Source of the DNA: Allacma fusca
Lineage: Eukaryota; Arthropoda; Collembola; Symphypleona; Sminthuridae
Assembly: GCA_947179485.1 (NCBI GenBank)
Contig: OX359246.1
Coordinates: 70,707,508 to 70,771,507, forward strand
DNA length: 64,000 bases
Reading direction: 5' to 3'
Part shown: positions 34,101-45,793 of the stretch, in pieces
Layout of the letters: every line of letters starts with the position of its first letter
Numbering within the stretch: the stretch's first letter is position 1
The notes under the pieces: generated by a model
The model's database searches: none
Seen by the model: only the letters and a program-made list of their open reading frames with translations
Told to the model about the DNA's origin: nothing
Program-made: the position numbers and the translations under genes

Positions 34101-35291
34101 ATGGTATTTAAAATAGGATGACACTGAAATTAAATTTAGCTCAGGATTTTTCAATCCCAATCCTGATATTAGCATGCAAGTAGCTCAAAATCTTGTTGTA
34201 CAACTCAGGTGTACTCAGTGTACACTATTACGTGTACAAGTGTAGATTTTATCGTAAAAATCCCTAGAAAAAATGAACGTTCTACATTTGATAATGCTCT
34301 GAGGCAGGGTCTGAACCTGATGGGAATAATAGCTCCAAATATATCTACTCATTACATATTTAATGGTTGTCAAGATGCGTTGAGACACCCTTTGCCAATC
34401 CCACAAGCCCCAGAGTAATTTTCTACTTTTACCTCTAACCACATTTCCGAATTGTGGGCAAACCTGCTCGGCTAGTATTAAATTTGGAATGTGCGTTGAT
34501 GATCCTACACCGAGGCTCAGAACGCCACACAAAAACAATGAATAATTACACAGGGCATATACCCCGTCAAATTTGTATTCCTACGTAATAAAGCCAGGAG
34601 TCCATACGTACATATGTGGTAACGGGTCCCCGTAAATCCCTCATCCTCAAGTAAGTATAAATAACAATTTGTCTCACTCTGCCCCTTTTAAAGCTCCCAC
34701 AACAAGCTAAGGTCACGCAATTCAATCCCCACACATTCCTGTAAATCCTTTACGCTAAAATATCCCTCACGCATAACAATTACATACCGCGGAACAAAAA
34801 ATCCCTTTAAAATTTACTCAATTTTAAAACACTACACACAAGTCTCAAATCTGAACCCTTAAGATAATTCACAAATTCTTAAATTTACGCCAAAATTACC
34901 GTAACATTTTTGCGCAACTGTCAAAAAATTATTACCTAAAATCCATTACATGTTTCCTTCCTATTTACACAAGTAGTAATTTCATGCCATGAGACATTTT
35001 TTAAGTCAGACTGTCCCCAAAAATTAGGATCTAGACCAACGACCTTGACGATATTGACGTCCAAAACAATTAAAAGTCAGGGACATCTACATCTAAATAT
35101 CTAAATCTATAATAAATTCACTTTTAACTCTAAAAAATCCTAGATTTCGATGCCAGAAATCTAATGGGAGAATTCTGAAGGATTTTTTTCCACAGATATA
35201 ATAAAACGGGTGAGAACTTACGTGGAGGATTTGGTGGGTATTGGGCGGACACAAGGCCAAGGCAAAGCCCCGTGAAAATAATGAACTTCAT
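31159..35291 (-). CDS. Secreted TULIP/JHBP-like (group-7-allergen-like) protein with acidic insert
   Basis: Seven exons on the minus strand join in frame: 35291-35222, 33925-33317, 32763-32588, 32478-32126, 32037-31936, 31839-31734 and 31578-31159 (stop at 31159-31161), giving 611 residues. All junctions have GT-AG signals and consistent phases. Residues 1-16 (MKFIIFTGLCLGLVSA) are a signal peptide. A Pro/Gly-rich N-part leads to VVEIYNRVVDDLIKRLE...MDPMPV (about 85-115). A long disordered Lys/Arg then Asp/Glu/Ser-rich region (about 225-400) follows. Then comes a fold-like block with MTGLSKIRRASDV and MVTARLLVGPLHVYV (about 410-480), and a C-part with a GGP-repeat. The N-helix plus VxGLxxIxR...VxAxLLVG pattern is that of mite group-7 allergens and JHBP/takeout relatives, secreted proteins of the TULIP lipid-binding fold; the family typically has about 200 residues, so the insert is unusual. 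Family call is inference from pattern. Confidence 0.7.
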
Positions 35292-37530
35292 GGTTGGTCC
35301 GGGACCTCGCCAATCGGGAATTTAAAAAAAAAGTAATTCCGTCCAGCCAAATGTTATGATGGACTTTATGAAAAGGAAAAACGACCAAAATTGACTGACA
35401 AATATGTCCGAGGGTCCTATTGTTTTTCAAGACTAAACTGACTGAGAGATAAGTTGTGACGGAATGAGTTGATGGACGCAAACTTGTGAACTGAGAAGCT
35501 GGGGACGAAGAACGGCTGTTCCTGGTTCAACAGCCTTCAGTCAAGTTGGAACAAAACCCGTTTCTCGGCCAAGTGGATGAGTCCCAATTGAAAACACTCT
35601 TGACCTTAGTATCATCATCTCTCACCTACTCTAAAGTCTAAAGTCTGCAGAGATTTTTCCCCCCCTCTCTGGGAGATGAGAATATAGTGTAATAAGGTGC
35701 GAGGGAATAGATGAGGGTGGCAGCGGACAAGGAATTAATATGACTTGGGTCTCAACTCTCCTATAATCAATTTTATTATCTCACCTGCTCCCATGGACCT
35801 TCAAAAGTATCTGTACCTAAGTATGCTTGCGTGCTCAAGCAAATAGGGGATTTAATGTGAGACTGCCCAAGTTAATAATGATCTGCGAATGTTGGATCTT
35901 GGGGGCAGACCTCATCCACATTCTCAGGTCAACCGCAAGAACTTTTACTTTGGTCAATTTAAGTGAATCATTTCCAAACACACACAGTCATAGTCACACA
36001 CACACACTCACTCACATACACACACACACACAGATACATACACAACTAACGGGAATTTATTATTGTCAGAGTGTTTTCATGTCAGAGTCTTAACACAATG
36101 GAAGCTGCTGGGCTATGGAAGGAGTGCTGGGCACAATGCTATAGGCTCAGATCGTAATGACAGATTTGATCGATCAAAACATACAAATTAATGGAAATAC
36201 ATAGAATTTGGCCCCATACACCCGTGATCCCAATAGATTTGGAGCATCTTGAGCTTATGCTCATTTATCAGTCCTGTAAAAACAGAAAACACTTCCTCCC
36301 AATATTTCTTCGAGTAATTACATGTCAATTTGTACTACTTTTCCCTTTTGAAGGACTAGTTGAGACTGTCACGTTTTCCTTTAGATGTAAACTTAACCCA
36401 GAGTTGACCTGCAAAATAAATAAACATAATTATACATGTGCTCTCCACTCTCTCAATAATACGCTCACAATCAGGCCCTTTTATAAGAGGGCAACTGTTC
36501 AAGTATATAATTATTTAAAAAAATATTTTGACACAATTTTGTAAGATGATTCTTTTTTTTCTAAAAGAGCCAACCCATATGGTAAGGATCCGTACCTGAA
36601 AACCCATATCAAATATGTACTCATTAGAGTAAGTACCTGTGCCTGGTATGTTTTCACAGGTATGTAACACAAAAGTAATTAATTATGGGTACCTGAACCG
36701 TGGGACGCTTGGTTTTTTTTTTCGCGGGAAAAACCTAGAATGTGATGGTGATTGAGAAAATCTTAATCCTGTATTTTAAATGCATGACAACTTGGAATTT
36801 TTTGTGGATTCAGCTATATAGCTGTATAAAATAAAAAATCCGAGTTTCTGTAATTTCGTAAATTTCCCAGGTATAAGGCATTTATGTGAAAGTGAGAATT
36901 TTTTAAGGCTGTAAATGTATTCTGGTAATGCTTTAGTCGTGTACAAACCAGGAACAAAAATGGAAAATTTTGTTGGATTTTTGCAAGTGAAGTTACTGAA
37001 AAATTACGTATTAAAATGCATTTTAAATACTTTATAAAGGGATAAAATAAATACTATGCTTAGTGCCGTTTTGGGGTCGCTTTAGACAACTGGATGCCTT
37101 GAACTTCAAACAATTTAAGTTTGTTTTTTTTATTTTTCGTATATATAGATTTTATGGATTCTAGTGGAATCCATTATTTATAATAAATGGGAAGCTTTCG
37201 AACAACAACCGTGTTCATCTACGGGCTATTTACTATACTGTGTAACTGCTAAAACTATCAAAAGTAACTTTCTATTACAGCGCAATAAGTTTTCTATAAA
37301 AAACTAAAACTGGATTATTGTGATAGAGTGAGATTAGTTTTTCAAATAATTGGTTTCCGAGCATCACTTTGTAAATAACCCGTTTGGACGTTCAACAAGG
37401 GCTATTTACTATACTTTGCTGAATTATTCAGACTTCTTTTATTTCTCTTGAAAATGACATAGGTTCTTTAAGATAAATTTAGAATCTTCCCATTTGATCC
37501 GATGGTTCAATTTCAGTTTATGTACATAAA
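35292..37530. other. Gene-free stretch
   Basis: Upstream region of the TULIP-like gene and AT-rich DNA. Apart from a CA microsatellite nothing recognisable is present; open frames up to 117 codons lack any support. Confidence 0.5.
35977..36045. repeat. (CA)n microsatellite, interrupted
   Basis: CA runs broken by TCA and TACA variants. Confidence 0.85.
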
Positions 37531-37690
37531 CAGGGCTGCACAATTTAAAGGCCATGGCATTTTCGGTACTATGCCTGTAAAATGCCGGGCATTTTGGGCA
37601 TTTTGAGCTATTTCAGCCTATAGTGCAGGAATTTTGGCCATTTTCTCCCCGATTTTTTCGATATGAGCTTTAGCTTTCTACTAATTTTGC
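37531..37690. mobile_element. hAT-like element end with GGGCATTTTG motifs
   Basis: Starts CAGGGCTGCACAATTTAAAGG, then repeats GGGCATTTTG / GGCATTTT words. Related words in the opposite orientation occur at the left edge of both segmental duplication copies (about 20,980-21,110 and 27,980-28,260). The matching right end was not found. Confidence 0.4.
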
Positions 37691-38261
37691 ATACTAAATC
37701 ACAAAGCAGTGGGTTTGAATAGACAATGTAGTGAAACGGATCTTTATGTATTTTATATTATTAGAAGATCTCGTTCTCATGCATGATAATGCATAATTAT
37801 CAAAAGACTTCGAGTTCAAGAGCAAACATTATTGGGAAGATGCATCACAAAAATATTTAAAACTGACAAGAAATCCATAGTTCATGTGTTTCAAAACTCG
37901 TCATCAGTAAACAGTATAAATTGTAAATTTTTGCCTTGCAAAATTTTGATGTTATAAAATCTAAAATTCAATATTAATGAAACTTAATTTTTGATAGAAA
38001 TTTTTTTGTTGCTTTTTAAGTACTGTTTATCAACAAAATTTGAAGTATTCACAAGAACTGGTCAAATCGCTCTTTTAAAACACCTAGTCTTCTATAATAA
38101 AGGTGAATGTTTGCAACTTTTAAAAACAAATTAATGTTTCAAAATAATTGTGTAGGTTTTTTTAAAATCTTTTCTTAATCCATTTTTTGAACCACTGACG
38201 ATAAATAATGAATTAGGATAATTCGATTTTTTAGAAAATCAACATTAAAACTTTCTTCAGA
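37691..38261. other. Gene-free stretch
   Basis: AT-rich unique sequence between two element remnants. It may be the body of the element whose left end is at 37,531. Confidence 0.35.
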
Positions 38262-39112
38262 CAGTGGTCGTCATGGGTAGAAAAAGTTTGTCCCCGTTCC
38301 CGCTCCTGTACCCACTCAACGGGTACTCCCTTAAGTGTTCCCGTAACCGGACCCGTTCCCGCCATCGTAAGTACAGTATTTTAGGTACCTGTTCCTACGA
38401 ATTTATTTAAAATGCGTATCCGGACCCGTTCCTGTTTCTGTACCCAGAAATTGGAAATGTTTTGTACCCGTACCTGTTCCCCCAGCCCTTGTTCCCGGTC
38501 CCTGTCCCGGGTCCAAGTATCTATTACTATACATAAGTGTAGTCAAAATAATTAGCAGGATTTTCATCAAACCCTTCGTTTTGCAGATAAACGACAGACA
38601 ATATACAGGGGGATTAATCCCCCCCTTAGCGAAACGTTACCGCATAATAACTAATTGTTTAATTCTTCAGGGATTATGTACCGAGTCGTGTTGAGGAGGG
38701 TTTAAAAGTATTATGTATTGCTTACTCTTTAAGATCAATGGCTGGCCCAAAGATAATTATTCTACATAAACAATATATCAGATATCAGAGAAGAATATAT
38801 ACCGGCACTGGTCATTTTCCATTTGTTAGTCACATTTGAAGAAAGGATTAATTCGATCAAAATCTTTTTAAAGCGTGAAACTTTTAGCAGAAATTGCACA
38901 AGTCACTAATATGTAATTATTTGAATATATTTTATATAAATTTGTAGAACACTTTGGAGCTACTGTAGATAATACAGCTATTATACTGAAACAGGAGCCT
39001 TAATAATCATTAAAGCCGTTTGAATATAAAAAATATTTGTTCCCGTACCCGTTCTTGTACTCGTTCCCGTTCCCATGTAGCCGGGTGTCACCCGTTCCCG
39101 TGACGACCTCTG
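38262..39112. mobile_element. hAT-like element with CCCGTTCCTGTACC arrays (851 bp)
   Basis: Left CAGTGGTCGTCATGGG and right CCGTGACGACCTCTG are near complements. Dense CCCGTTCC / GTACCC words occupy the left about 250 bp and right about 90 bp, around an unrelated AT-rich centre. The motif is the complement of the array motif in the element at 21,802-22,656 although the termini differ. Flanking 8-mers do not form a convincing target duplication, so the exact ends are uncertain. Confidence 0.65.
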
Positions 39113-39212
39113 GTGTGAGACTAAGGTCTCACTATCTTATATATAATCTTAGGGCTATTTCATATTAAGACCTATCTCTATTTGGATCGGCCTACCCTAC
39201 CCATCTCTATTT

Positions 39213-39541
39213 TATCCCTGGGAAGAAATATTTCTAGCAGGGTAAATATCAAAGAGAAGGGATTTATTTGAACGAACAGGGATTTTTAAAATCCTTGACC
39301 CTTTTTTTGGCAGGGATTTTCAAATTTGTTGACGTGTTTCAGGGGAATTTGTTATTCAAACAGGGAGTTTTAGATTGATTGGCCTAATTTGGCAGGGATT
39401 TCACGTCTTGTAGGGGATTTTGAAAATCGTTTACCTTTTTTTCAGCAGGGAATTTTTTTGAAATCGTTGAGGACCTACCAGCAGGGAGATAATAGTCAGC
39501 AGGGAAATTCAGAAATGATCTTCCAGGGAGATCCACAAAAA
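39213..39541. mobile_element. Internal fragment of the CAGGGGTCGG / AAATCCCTG element
   Basis: About 330 bp closely match, in reverse orientation, the interior of 23,940-24,320, including the block TCAGCAGGGAAATTCAGAAA at 39,497. Both terminal repeats are missing. Confidence 0.75.
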
Positions 39542-42500
39542 TTGAATTCCTTTGTACCTCAAATTTACAAATAAAAAACGCATTTTTCACAAAACGTTCA
39601 TTGAAAATTGTCTAAATTTTTCAGCTACAGCTGCTACTAAACACATCCCTAATTTATTTGCAACTTTTCAATAATTATTGTAGGCTAACTGGTAGATACA
39701 AAAAAATTAGAATAAAATTACGGAAACTTAGTAGTTCCGTAGAAGAGAAAAAACATTAGTATGAAATTCCTAGCTTCCAAAATTTTATTTCAAAACAATT
39801 CTGTCTGCTGTTTACTTTCGTGGTCATTGCATCATTAATTTTTTATACAGTCAGAAATTTTGAAGATCTGGAAGAAAATTTCCTAGACAATGAGGGAATC
39901 CAATTCCTTTGACCCATTGCTCCGCATCTACCGTCTGATCACGAGGAATATTTCCTGTCATCCTATATAATTCCATCATTTAAAATATAAATGTTTGTGT
40001 GTAAACTTCAAAAGATTTTTGCGTTTCTCCTGGATCAAAGTGTGACTCTTATTGGAGGGAGAAAAATGACTACTATGGTAAAAGAAATGGAAATATTCCA
40101 AATAAGTCCCTTTCTGGGCTCTGAATAGAGGACCTACAATACTCTATTATTGAGCGTACACTGTAAATCCATTCAAAGTCACTCATCTTGTCAAGGCCTG
40201 TCCGAATCGACACATATCTACGCACATACCTCAAACTGGAACCCTCCAACCGTTTCTTGGGAAATGTATTTAAATTTGATGTTCACTCCTTAGCATGTCC
40301 CTGAGAGCTGGCCTTATATAGAGCTGGACACTATATGTACATATCTACATGTATGTAAAAGTACTCTAGAAATAAAAAAAATAGAGACCCCTTATATGAG
40401 TGCCTCTTTAATAGGAATTATTTTATCACCTCCTAATTTACCCCAATGTTAATTGTGTACCCTGCGTACAAGCATATATAAAGGAATACACATTTTAGGA
40501 ATTCAAGGAGTGCTCTTATAGCGACTGCTTCCTGTACCCTCAAAATTGTATTTGCTCTGAACACACACACACACACACACATCCACATTTACATACACAC
40601 ATGCGAACGAGAGATGAGAGCGAAACCCTTTCTTCCCTGGAGTAAATACCTTTTCCTATTACAAAAGACCATATTGAGGACAGGGCTGAAAGGAACATCT
40701 TGCTATCAAGGCCTTTTCCTTCCTTAAACATTTAACGATGAGCCAACTTCCGCCGGGTCTATACTCCACTCCAAAAACAGGCTTCAGGTATAGGCACAGT
40801 AGAATCTCCCTGTAAGGAACCCCCTTTTTTTACCAACAATTTCTTTCTCTCCAGTAACAATAATTATCCTACACCCATTCATCCCTCATTTACCCCCATG
40901 TTAATTTTCCCTCCGTACATATTAGCATCCAGATGTATCTATATGCGGATTGTGAGAAGAGGTAAAACCTGCTGGGGCTTATCTAAGGGCTACTCTCATA
41001 ACAACTCTGGACTGTATAAATACAATGTATAGTTAATCATCACCCTGGGACTTGTAAGCTCTGCCTCTTCACACAACTAATGGGTTACATCCCACCAATC
41101 AAAACCCAGCTCATCTCCTGTCCCCACCTTTTCTCACATATGTGAGTGTCCCGAGCTTTCCACAGTCATGTACATATGGACGTGTACTTTCCAATTTTTT
41201 CTACAACTCACAAAAGTACACTGTTGATGGGACTCGCTCGGAGAAGGATTTTCCATCTTATCTTATCCGTTTGGCGTTAATTTTTCCGGCTTCAATTTCT
41301 GGAGGAATATATACGCTAGACGTAAAATCCATGGGAGAATGACATTTTTCAAATAAGCACATGAGAGGCTCGTTATAAGAGAGGATATCCAATTAGGAGC
41401 AAAATTTGACTGGAGCAAGCTGGGATGAGGCAGAAATTAATTTTGTTGGAGATGAAAACCCGTGGTAATAAAAATTTTACTGGAAATAATAAATTCAGTA
41501 AAATAATAGCGTGGATTGAATTTTTGGGACCGCCCTTAAAACATTGGAAATTTGAGCCTTTTAGGGTAATTGGCCCTTAGAAGGAGTAAATATTTTGGGT
41601 TAAATGGGGCAAAATTGTACCCCTTCATAGTAGATCAGGCTCTCCTATGGGATTTTCATAGTTAGGGCACGCTGTGGGTATGTGTGCGTCTAACAGGTTT
41701 TTATTTGTGCAAAGTTCTGGAAAGTGCAGGAATAGAAGATACCTTGTACTTTGTACCTCTACAAATTCTATGAACACCATATTACAAGAATAGCAATTGG
41801 GCCTCGGTTATATTTTACAAGGTACAGTCACAGTGAGCGCAAAAGACTGGCTCCGGCTGCAACCTGCATGGAAAGACCACTGATTGTGAGTCACATTTTA
41901 CTTTATTTTCAGGGTTGCTGTACAAATCCTCCCTATAGTTTAGTACGAAGTGTTGAAGGAGTCGTGCAGGAATCCAAATGTGAGCCAGGAATTGAAACTA
42001 TGGGGAGCGTCCTCCCAGTGTTACTAAAAACCATCCAGGTGGTTTTATGGGGTTATATTTTTCCGTGGCGTTCTCTCGAGGGTTGCAACTAATTTGGAGC
42101 TCCTGAAAAACCGTGCTACGTTCATGGCTTTCAAATTTCTGGACGCCCCTTGGGCTCACAGTGGTGGTAAACAAGTGCTCAGCAGTATTTAGTTTGAAGG
42201 TTCGGATGATGGGAATCAATTATTAGGTGGAGAATCGTTGACCCCTCGGGTCACCTCAGGTTTTTGGATGTCTCAATACATTAATTTTTAGTATTGAAAC
42301 GCGACTCTGGATATTTAAAGCAGTTGGGAACCATCCTTAGGATATCTTAATCTTCTAAAAGAGGAGTTTAATATGTTTCCTGCGTTTTCATTTTGATGGT
42401 TTCACGAGCGGAGTGGGAATGCATGATTTAAAAAAAGCAGATCAGCAACTTTAAAAATATTCAGTAGTCAAATGATGTAAATTAAAAATTTTCGGGATTG

Positions 42501-43690
42501 GCCTCCTGGTTATGCGATTGCAGCTGATTTTTAGATTAAAATCTTTTAGGAATGGCCCCATGGAGCCATTAAGTTGATGGTTGTGATGTGCCTCCACATT
42601 CCTTAGTATAAGCTTTGTCTTCGTAACACATGGGATAATTACTATGGACGATCGTCCCTGATCACCATGTAGCTGGAAATTAGGATGTGCTTATTAGATT
42701 AAAAAGCTTCGTAGCTAAAAGAAACAGAAATTTGAAAATCTCATGAGACCAGATAAAAAGCCAAGTTTTTGAATATATTCTCTTCCCGGTCTTAAAATTC
42801 CAGGAGGGGGGATCAATAATACCTCTGGCTCTCACAATCTACACTTTCTTCCAACAGTTCGCATTTACTGTCTTACTTATTCCGAATTAAAAACAATTGT
42901 GCTATCGCTAACGACCCATTACTAGCATTCCCCCGCTAGTTTTCACTAAACCTCAAGCTCTAAATACTTGAATCCCTTCCCTCCCCATGTTTCCCCCCAT
43001 TTGACCAGGAACTTTACAAATCAATTCCTCCATGGGACCCGCAACTTTAAGTACCAATAATCCATTCAGCGTTATGCACACATGTGCTAATCTGACAACG
43101 CAAGGTTCGTCGTCTGATATAATCGCCTTCTATGTTACCTTGCTCTCTCACCCCCATAGATTAAGTAAACGTACGCTAATTGGTTCTTAAACAAATATAT
43201 TTTTCAATGTATATCTGATATGGGCTCAGCCCGAAGAGTCCTGATTAAAGAACTTTAATTTTAACTTTTTAATCCATTTATACTTATACGGATCCCGATA
43301 AAATTCCCAAAGAAACCCAAGGACGGATTACCCAATCAAAATAATTGCACCCATCTACACTGCCGACTCCCTACATCTAATTCCTTTCTGGGAATATTCG
43401 CCATAGCCCAGGTTTCCTAACGCACACTCCAAATCAATATAAAAAAAATAGTTCAGCAAATTTCCCCCATTTTAAATTAATATTCCCTCTCGGGACTACT
43501 AGCTCCCAGGCACTTACTCTCTAAGGGTCCCAGGGGCGTTCCGACTATAAACCCCACACTAATTCATTCTTCATTCAAACTCTTCCCCTGAAACATCCCG
43601 ATTGCTGAGACCCCACCTTGGTAATACGTCCCTTAAGGACAGCAAATTGAGGCAAAATTACACCACAAGAAGGCATGCCACAAATAATAA
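39542..43690. other. Gene-free stretch of about 4 kb
   Basis: AT-rich sequence without domain-bearing frames, inverted repeats or RNA genes that I can recognise. A CA microsatellite is at 40,561-40,580. Confidence 0.45.
40561..40580. repeat. (AC)10 microsatellite
   Basis: Ten perfect AC units. Confidence 0.9.
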
Positions 43691-43696
43691 TTGTAA

Positions 43697-44045
43697 ATTA
43701 GATAGATAGATAATTTATTGGTCGATTTGGCCTTAGCCCTTACAACCTGCACCGCTCAATTGCATTTACAAAATTAATAATATTATGATCATTTAGAGAG
43801 AATTTAGTAAGTGAGACTCTAAGTAAAAATATAAATTATGGAGTTACACAACATTTCGTTAATTGGGGACATGATCGAGTTAAAATCTTCAATATCATTA
43901 GTGTAATGTAACATTTAAGTTCTTTCAGTATAAAGTAGTAGCTCAGTAATATTGGAGTAGGTAAAAAGGTTCCCAGGAATCACAAGGGCCATTAAAAACC
44001 TACACATCTTTTGGATACTCGTACTGGCCTTTAGTCGAGAAGTAG
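43697..44045 (-). mobile_element. Possible 3' end of a non-LTR element
   Basis: On the minus strand an AATAAA-like signal is followed by a short TATC-unit tail (plus strand TAGATAGATAGATAATTTATT at 43,697-43,720), an arrangement seen at the ends of some LINEs. The adjoining minus-strand frames contain stops and no recognisable polymerase motif. Weak. Confidence 0.25.
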
Positions 44046-45793
44046 TTATGTTTGTTGTGTAGTCACGCTAATAATTGTAAATTACAGAACCCTTCATACA
44101 GGCAGGATCCACCCTTGGATATATCTCACATCTCACTTTGCCCCAGTTATCTTTGTATGGCTATTCCAAGACTACATCATACTGTCCCCTGCATGCTGTT
44201 CCCTACAGTTTTTAAGTCGAAGCTACATTGCTGTTACACAGGGCGGTATATATGGAGAGGAATAAACCGAACCATTGTTTGGGTTGAGAGAGTTGAGTTG
44301 TGACGACGAAAGAGAGAGAGAGAGAGAGAGAGCGAAAGAGGAGTGGGTCTGTGGGACGGAATCCCTCCCCGAAGTCTCCCATGGCCCATGGCCAAAGGGC
44401 CTACCCTATACACTTCTTTGTTTTGCCCTCCAAGTCAAATTGCTCTCGGCTTCCGTCTCATAAACAACACACGCACGCACATACCCCAAGTATACCCTAC
44501 ACATATATTATTTACTATATATTACAATCATCATCATTATTACACATTTTTACTAAAAATCCGCTTCAAATTACTACTCCCCTATACTCCCTATAGTTAC
44601 TTACTGTCTCTCCACTCGCTCATTTACAACATGGTTAAGCTCAACCTGAACATTTTTATTAATTACTGTAGTTGAGTCTTATCCCATTTAAATTAGAGAA
44701 ACCAGTTACTTAAATTGTTCCGTGAGGGAGCCAATCCTGGGACTCCCCACAATATCCAATAGGATCAAAAATACATCCAGGAATTTTTAAATCCCAACAA
44801 TGCTCTTCCTATTATTCCGAAGCCAGCCACAAATCTAAAAAAAGACTGAGTACAAAAATTATTTTATTTCTTACAACCTTACAAAAAAAACTCTACTTAC
44901 TAGTAATAATACTATTCCGAAAAGTAATTATTGTATTTTAAGAACTATTATTATAGTGAAAGTTCCGGTCTCATTTCTTGTCCCGTTTTGTGTTTGTCCA
45001 ACCATCAACAACAAAAAACAACTACTACATAATAAAAACCGATTTCCATTGTTGGGGGCCCGGATTTGGAGCATCAACCGTCAGTTCTTTCATTCACAAT
45101 TTACAATTCACAATGTGGTTCTGAAAGGGTCGGGAAGGAAATATAATACTAATTATTATTCTAATAATAACAATTGACTCTAACAATATTGTTTCAGTGA
45201 GTGTGTCCCGTCAACTTCGTGAAAAAGTGGGATTGATTTCAAGATGACTGTCAATGAATTTCCAAGTGACAACTCTCCGGATCCGTTCAAGTGTCTGTTC
45301 AAGTGGAGGATGATTTGAAATTCCCCAAGAGTTGGGGGAAAGTAAATAACATTTCGATAGATAGTGAGTTGTCAACGGTGGAGATGCTTCGACTGTGATC
45401 CTCTCCGTGTATATGTGTCTTGTGTCTTGATTGTTGCCTTTGGAATTATAAATTAAATTTTATACAAAAATATATTAAGGAATCGGAAGCGGCGGATTCT
45501 TTTTGACTGAGCTTCATAGACTGAAGGAACTGAAGGAGATATAATTTTTTTGTAAGGAGGAAAAATATTTAAAAGACTTGGAGGATTTTAATGGACGGAA
45601 CATTAGAGAGTGGAATTTTTGAATCTGGAAATTTGGAGGGGGTTAGTATTGGATGATCGGAGTGTTGGTAGTTTGTTGGGGAACTGATTGTGATAAAAAT
45701 GGACGGGGGAGTCAGGGGTTAAAGGAGCAGATTTGGAATTAAATATCGGAGTGCCTCTTATTCGTTTAAGAGGGTATTTTACTGTGGGTGAAG
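44046..45793. other. Upstream region and probable 5' UTR of the Psc-like gene
   Basis: Contains a GA microsatellite at 44,310-44,332 and, close to the coding start, a short upstream frame at 45,591-45,656 (22 codons including stop) that would precede the main ATG if transcription starts upstream. Promoter position is not determined. Confidence 0.4.
44310..44332. repeat. (GA)n microsatellite
   Basis: About eleven AG units, about 1.5 kb upstream of the Psc-like start codon. Confidence 0.9.
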
